Below are positions 9,232 through 11,634 of a DNA stretch of 11,634 nucleotides, one piece after another; position 1 is the first letter of the stretch; each line of letters opens with the position of its first letter. Source of the DNA: Alphaproteobacteria bacterium (lineage in GTDB: Bacteria; Pseudomonadota; Alphaproteobacteria; ATCC43930; CGMCC-115725); contig VAZR01000211.1 of the NCBI GenBank assembly GCA_005888515.1, forward strand, positions 1 through 11,634, in the 5' to 3' direction. The translations under genes were made by a program, and so were the position numbers. Under the pieces are notes generated by a model. The model ran no database searches and was not told the DNA's origin. It saw only the letters and a list, made by a program, of their open reading frames with translations.

Positions 9232-9621
9232 CTACCCCTTTTGCAGGCGCAGCATCAGGCAGCCATTGGCCAGATGCCGGCCCGACAGTTCGAACGGCAC
9301 CGGCGGCAACTCGATCCGGCGCTCGAAATGGCCGTGCGGGATCTCCATGCGCACGATGCGGGCATTGTCCAATTCACGCGGCAACGGCCGCTCGCCCTTG
9401 ACCGTCAGCACACCCGCGCTCAGCGCGACGGTGATGGTCTCGAGCTCGACGCCGGGCAACGCGATCAGAATGATCAGCGCCTCCCCGGTCTCGAAGATGT
9501 CGACCGGCGCCTCCCAATAGGGCGCACCGTGATGGAAGAACTGACGGCGCAGGCGGTCGGCCCGCTCCATCGCCGCGCAGGCCTGGGCCCACATCAATGC
9601 ATCGAGCTGGCGTTTCGACAT
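9232..9621 (-). CDS. Small heat shock protein, Hsp20/alpha-crystallin family
   Basis: 129 residues. The short N-terminal helix-rich arm (1-35) is followed by the alpha-crystallin domain from WEAPVDIFETGEAL (36-49) through LPGVELETITVAL, LTVKGER and the closing LANGCLMLRL (117-126). Small HSPs hold unfolding proteins in the cytosol without ATP. The protein ends three residues after the last core strand, with no C-terminal extension and hence no I-x-I motif that normally drives assembly into large oligomers. Reading past the stop gives only five codons before another stop, so this is not a recent nonsense truncation. GGAG lies 7 bases before the ATG. It is the first gene of an hsp20-lon operon (4-base gap), which suggests that it hands clients to Lon; that role is inference. 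Confidence 0.92.
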   Translation of the reverse strand: MSKRQLDALMWAQACAAMERADRLRRQFFHHGAPYWEAPVDIFETGEALIILIALPGVELETITVALSAGVLTVKGERPLPRELDNARIVRMEIPHGHFERRIELPPVPFELSGRHLANGCLMLRLQKG

Positions 9622-9694
9622 GATCGGCTCCGCGCGGGCTCAATCCCCGTATCGGTTGCCGCCAATATGGGTAGCGGATCGCGCGTTGGGAGAA

Positions 9695-9715
9695 GCGGCA
9701 AGGCGCGTTTGCCGC
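9695..9715 (-). terminator. Hairpin after the HdeD-like gene
   Basis: A 7-bp perfect stem (GCGGCAA with TTGCCGC) and a 7-base loop lie 7 bases beyond the stop of the HdeD-like gene on the minus strand. The following minus-strand bases are TTCTCCC, a poor T run. It may partly end the HdeD-like transcript ahead of hsp20; efficient intrinsic termination is doubtful. Confidence 0.35.
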
Positions 9716-9722
9716 AACTCAG

Positions 9723-10148
9723 CTAGGCCGGATGCCAATGGCGCAAGCGGAAGGCGGCGCCGATCAGCGAGATCCCAAACAGCAGCGCATAAACGCCGAG
9801 CCACCAGGACAGCGCGATGACCCCGGCGCCGGGCTGCACGAACAGGATGATCCCGAGCAGGACCGAGATGATGCCGCTCAGCACCAGCAGCCATTCGCCG
9901 TTGGTGCGGATCATCGCAATTCCCGCGGCGATCAGCGCGATGCCGCTGATCACCGCCCCGTGATGACGCGCGGCCCGCAACGCCGCGACCAGCGCAAAAA
10001 CGCCGTCGACCAGTGTGTAGGCCCCGAACATCAGGACCAATACCGTGGCGGTGATCCCCGGCCAGACAAAGGCGATGACGGCGAAGATGATCGCGAAGAC
10101 GCCGCGGATCGCCAAGGCCCACCAATTGCCAATCAGAACCCGCGCCAT
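9723..10148 (-). CDS. HdeD-family (DUF308) membrane protein, short form
   Basis: 141 residues, very hydrophobic. The opening NWWALAIRGVFAIIF and the pattern of hydrophobic helices ending in PG are those of HdeD/DUF308 proteins, inner-membrane proteins linked to acid resistance in E. coli. Helices are visible at about 11-30, 33-57, 64-80, 86-104 and 108-133. The family usually has six helices and about 180-200 residues; this one seems to lack a segment between its third and fourth helices (around residues 80-84), so the count is five. The ATG at 10148 is chosen because GGAG lies 7 bases before it; a longer frame from 10301 would overlap the neighbouring small gene and adds a non-hydrophobic stretch. 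It follows the small gene by 88 bases on the same strand and may share its stress promoter. The molecular function of the family is not well defined. Confidence 0.85.
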   Translation of the reverse strand: MARVLIGNWWALAIRGVFAIIFAVIAFVWPGITATVLVLMFGAYTLVDGVFALVAALRAARHHGAVISGIALIAAGIAMIRTNGEWLLVLSGIISVLLGIILFVQPGAGVIALSWWLGVYALLFGISLIGAAFRLRHWHPA

Positions 10149-10236
10149 GTCGATGCTCCGCGCCTGGCTGCTTGCTCGCCTATTGCGATCCAGAATTGCG
10201 CTGATTTCGCGCGGTTGTCGAGCCGCGAGGAGCGTT

Positions 10237-10425
10237 TCAGCGCTTGCCGCCGAACCGCTCGGCTTTTTCTTTGTCGCGATCGACTTCGCGGGCGAGTTCA
10301 TCGACCGCTCCGGGATCGAGCTTCTTCGCCTTGTCGATCAGCTTCTCGCCCGATTTGTCGCCCTCGACGAGCTTGTCGAGCCCTTTCTCGGCCATGTCGT
10401 GGGCGCGTTCGCGTTTATCTGCCAT
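10237..10425 (-). CDS. Small highly charged protein, probably stress induced
   Basis: 62 residues, rich in Lys, Glu, Asp and Arg, with no Cys or Trp and no hydrophobic segment. It reads as amphipathic helix or disordered (AEKGLDKLVEGDKSGEKL, then VDELAREVDRDKEKAERF). It resembles in style the small Lys/Asp-rich proteins grouped as MT0933-like antitoxins or stress hydrophilins, but no specific motif can be matched, so no function is assigned. The start is well supported: GAGGAG lies 6 bases before the ATG. A GGAAC-N16-CGTT promoter lies upstream with its CGTT about 33 bases from the ATG, so expression in the general stress response is likely. The HdeD-like gene follows on the same strand. Divergent from the alpha/beta hydrolase gene. 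Confidence 0.8.
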   Translation of the reverse strand: MADKRERAHDMAEKGLDKLVEGDKSGEKLIDKAKKLDPGAVDELAREVDRDKEKAERFGGKR

Positions 10426-10457
10426 CGCCAGCTCCTCAGCTCGGGTGTGCCCCGCTC

Positions 10458-10482
10458 AACGCGTCGCGAAGGTCTGTGTTCC
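10458..10482 (-). promoter_or_regulatory. EcfG-type general stress response promoter
   Basis: On the minus strand GGAAC (10482-10478) is followed after exactly 16 bases by CGTT (10461-10458). This matches the -35 and -10 elements (GGAAC, CGTT, 16-17 apart) recognised by EcfG sigma factors in Alphaproteobacteria. Transcription would begin near 10450 and give a short leader holding the GAGGAG ribosome site of the 62-residue gene. The site faces only that gene; no matching element was seen facing the hydrolase. Confidence 0.75.
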
Positions 10483-10552
10483 GGCGGTTGCCTATAGGCG
10501 AGGGCGGCGAAACCGGCTATCAGCCTCCGGGCGAAATTGCGCGGGGTGCGGC

Positions 10553-11398
10553 GTGGCGGTGGTCAGCGAGGCGACGAAAGCATTGGTCGAGGGGATCGCG
10601 GCCGAGGCCGAGCGATTTGAGAGCCCGTGCGGCGACGGCCATTTGGTGTGGCATGCCTGGGGCAGCGGGCCGGTTTTGGTGCTGCTGCATGGCGGCTATG
10701 GGTCGTGGACCCATTGGATCCGCAACGTGCTGCCCCTGTCGCGGAAGTTTCGCGTGATCGCGCCCGACCTGCCCGGCCTCGGCGAGTCGGCGACCCCGCC
10801 CGAGCCATGGACAGCCCAAGGGCTCGCCGCGATCGTCGTTGCGGGGATCGACGAGATCGTGCCGCGCGGCGAGGAGCTGCGTCTGGCGGGTTTCTCGTTC
10901 GGCGGCGTCATCGGCGGCAGCGTCGCGGCGCAGCTCGGCGATCGGCTGCGCAGCTTTACTGTCGTCGGCTCGAACGGGCTTGGGCTCGAGCGTTCGCCGA
11001 CGCCGTTGCGGCGGGTGCCGCCCGACGCCGATGAGGTCGAGGAATTTGCGACGCACCGCTACAATCTGAACCAGCTGATGATCGCCGATCCGCACAAGAT
11101 CGACGAGCTGGCGCTCTATTTACAGAAGACGAACCACGCCCGCGCCCGCATGCGCAGCCGCCGCTTCTCGCGCTCCGGCGCGCTGGTCGAGGCTCTGCCC
11201 AAGGTCAAAGCGCGGCTCGACGGGATCTGGGGCGAACGCGACGCGACCGCCTACCCCCATGTCGAGGAGCGCGCCCGGATCCTGCGCAGCATCCAGTCGG
11301 CAGCGCGCTTTGCCGTCGTGCCCGGCGCCGGCCACTGGGTGCAGTTCGAGGCCGCGGAGCCATTCAACGCCCTCCTGGCGGAATTCGCCGCGTCTTAA
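10553..11398 (+). CDS. Alpha/beta-fold hydrolase
   Basis: 281 residues from GTG 10553, with GGGG 6 bases upstream; a second GTG at 10559 is a possible start. The frame is open far upstream but contains no start codon close by and would overlap the small gene. The alpha/beta hydrolase fold is clear: the oxyanion region LLHGGYGSW, then DLPGLGES, the nucleophile elbow AGFSFGG (Ser115), the acid in GIWGERD (Asp230) and the base in PGAGHWVQFE (His261). Such enzymes hydrolyse esters, lactones, C-C bonds or epoxides; the GERDATAYPH and GHWVQFE form resembles the meta-cleavage hydrolase/esterase branch, but the substrate is unknown. No signal peptide, so cytosolic. It is transcribed away from the stress-promoter gene, and its TAA shares TTAA with the end of the convergent membrane protein gene. 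Confidence 0.9.
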   Translation: MAVVSEATKALVEGIAAEAERFESPCGDGHLVWHAWGSGPVLVLLHGGYGSWTHWIRNVLPLSRKFRVIAPDLPGLGESATPPEPWTAQGLAAIVVAGIDEIVPRGEELRLAGFSFGGVIGGSVAAQLGDRLRSFTVVGSNGLGLERSPTPLRRVPPDADEVEEFATHRYNLNQLMIADPHKIDELALYLQKTNHARARMRSRRFSRSGALVEALPKVKARLDGIWGERDATAYPHVEERARILRSIQSAARFAVVPGAGHWVQFEAAEPFNALLAEFAAS

Positions 11399-11634
11399 TG
11401 CGCCGCCTGCGCGACGGCGTGGCCGAGCGGCACTAGAAGGAAATAGCCGTTGATCGTCAGCAGCAGCGCGGCGGCAGTCAGAATCCCGCTGAAGCCCAGT
11501 AGCCAGGGGGAAACCGCCACGATCGCGACCGAGCCGAGGACGATCGCGATCTGAAACAGGGCTTCGGCGTACTCGAAATTCGGCAGTTGCGCTGCCGCAT
11601 GGTCGCGCTCGTGCTCCCATTGCTTGGCTTTGGC
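11395..11634 (-). CDS. DUF4337-like membrane protein, C-terminal part
   Basis: Partial: 79 residues and a TAA stop are visible; the start lies beyond the right edge. A charged stretch (KAKQWEHERDHA) leads into FEYAEALFQIAIVLGSVAIVA, a first membrane helix, then a second helix (about visible residues 50-70, ILTAAALLLTINGYFLLVPL). The order of charged linker, A-LFQIAI-L-S-A, and a closing pair of helices is that of DUF4337 proteins, conserved bacterial membrane proteins with no known role. The assignment rests on pattern memory of that family and only the C-terminal part can be seen. The gene ends within the stop codon of the convergent hydrolase gene. Confidence 0.65.
   Translation of the reverse strand, partial: AKAKQWEHERDHAAAQLPNFEYAEALFQIAIVLGSVAIVAVSPWLLGFSGILTAAALLLTINGYFLLVPLGHAVAQAAH

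Noticed and set aside
9666..9695. Possible heat-shock sigma promoter before hsp20 (CCCATA with CTTCTC upstream on the minus strand)
   Set aside because: The -35 half matches poorly (a CTTGCC further up is too distant) and the 18-base spacer is longer than usual; not strong enough to list.
10149..10301. N-terminal extension of the HdeD-like protein
   Set aside because: It would overlap the small gene and adds a polar stretch; the internal ATG at 10148 has GGAG at good spacing and opens at the conserved NWWAL.
10244..10552. N-terminal extension of the alpha/beta hydrolase
   Set aside because: It is antisense to the small gene and its promoter; the hydrolase homology begins only after GTG 10553.

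Overview
The window is about 65% G+C, densely packed, and reads as part of an alphaproteobacterial chromosome. Two things support this: a GGAAC-N16-CGTT element matching the EcfG general-stress promoter of that class, and a short interspersed repeat whose hairpins carry the CCCGGC/GCCGGG form common there. The genus cannot be fixed from the sequence. No tRNA, rRNA, CRISPR array, transposase or phage gene was seen.

Left part (1-5518, + strand) is a catabolic-looking run. It starts with the C-terminal half of an enolase-superfamily acid-sugar dehydratase/racemase-type enzyme, overlapped by 4 bases by a D-2-hydroxyacid dehydrogenase. Two more copies of that dehydrogenase follow in tandem. The first two are intact. 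The third is a pseudogene with two out-of-frame deletions whose lengths sum to a multiple of three. All three lack the usual catalytic Glu: Tyr, Tyr and His stand in its place. A 74-base inverted-repeat element follows, then an amidase-signature hydrolase and a Nu-class-like glutathione transferase. The set suggests handling of organic or sugar acids and an amide, but no substrate can be named.

Middle (5541-9621): a secreted, cysteine-rich calcineurin-like metallophosphoesterase on + abuts, with no spacer, the convergent lon gene on -. lon follows an hsp20 gene by 4 bases, so the two form an hsp20-lon operon.

Right part (9723-11634): a short HdeD-like membrane protein and a 62-residue charged protein, both on -, continue the stress theme; the small gene has the EcfG-type promoter. 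Divergent from it is an alpha/beta hydrolase on +, whose stop codon shares TTAA with the convergent end of a DUF4337-like membrane protein that leaves the window. The - strand genes from 10425 down to 6774 (small protein, HdeD-like, Hsp20, Lon) look like a protein-quality-control and envelope-stress locus. No wholly new system is evident. The most notable items are the EcfG-driven small gene, the Hsp20-Lon pair, the shortened HdeD-like protein, and the decaying dehydrogenase triplet with an altered active site.
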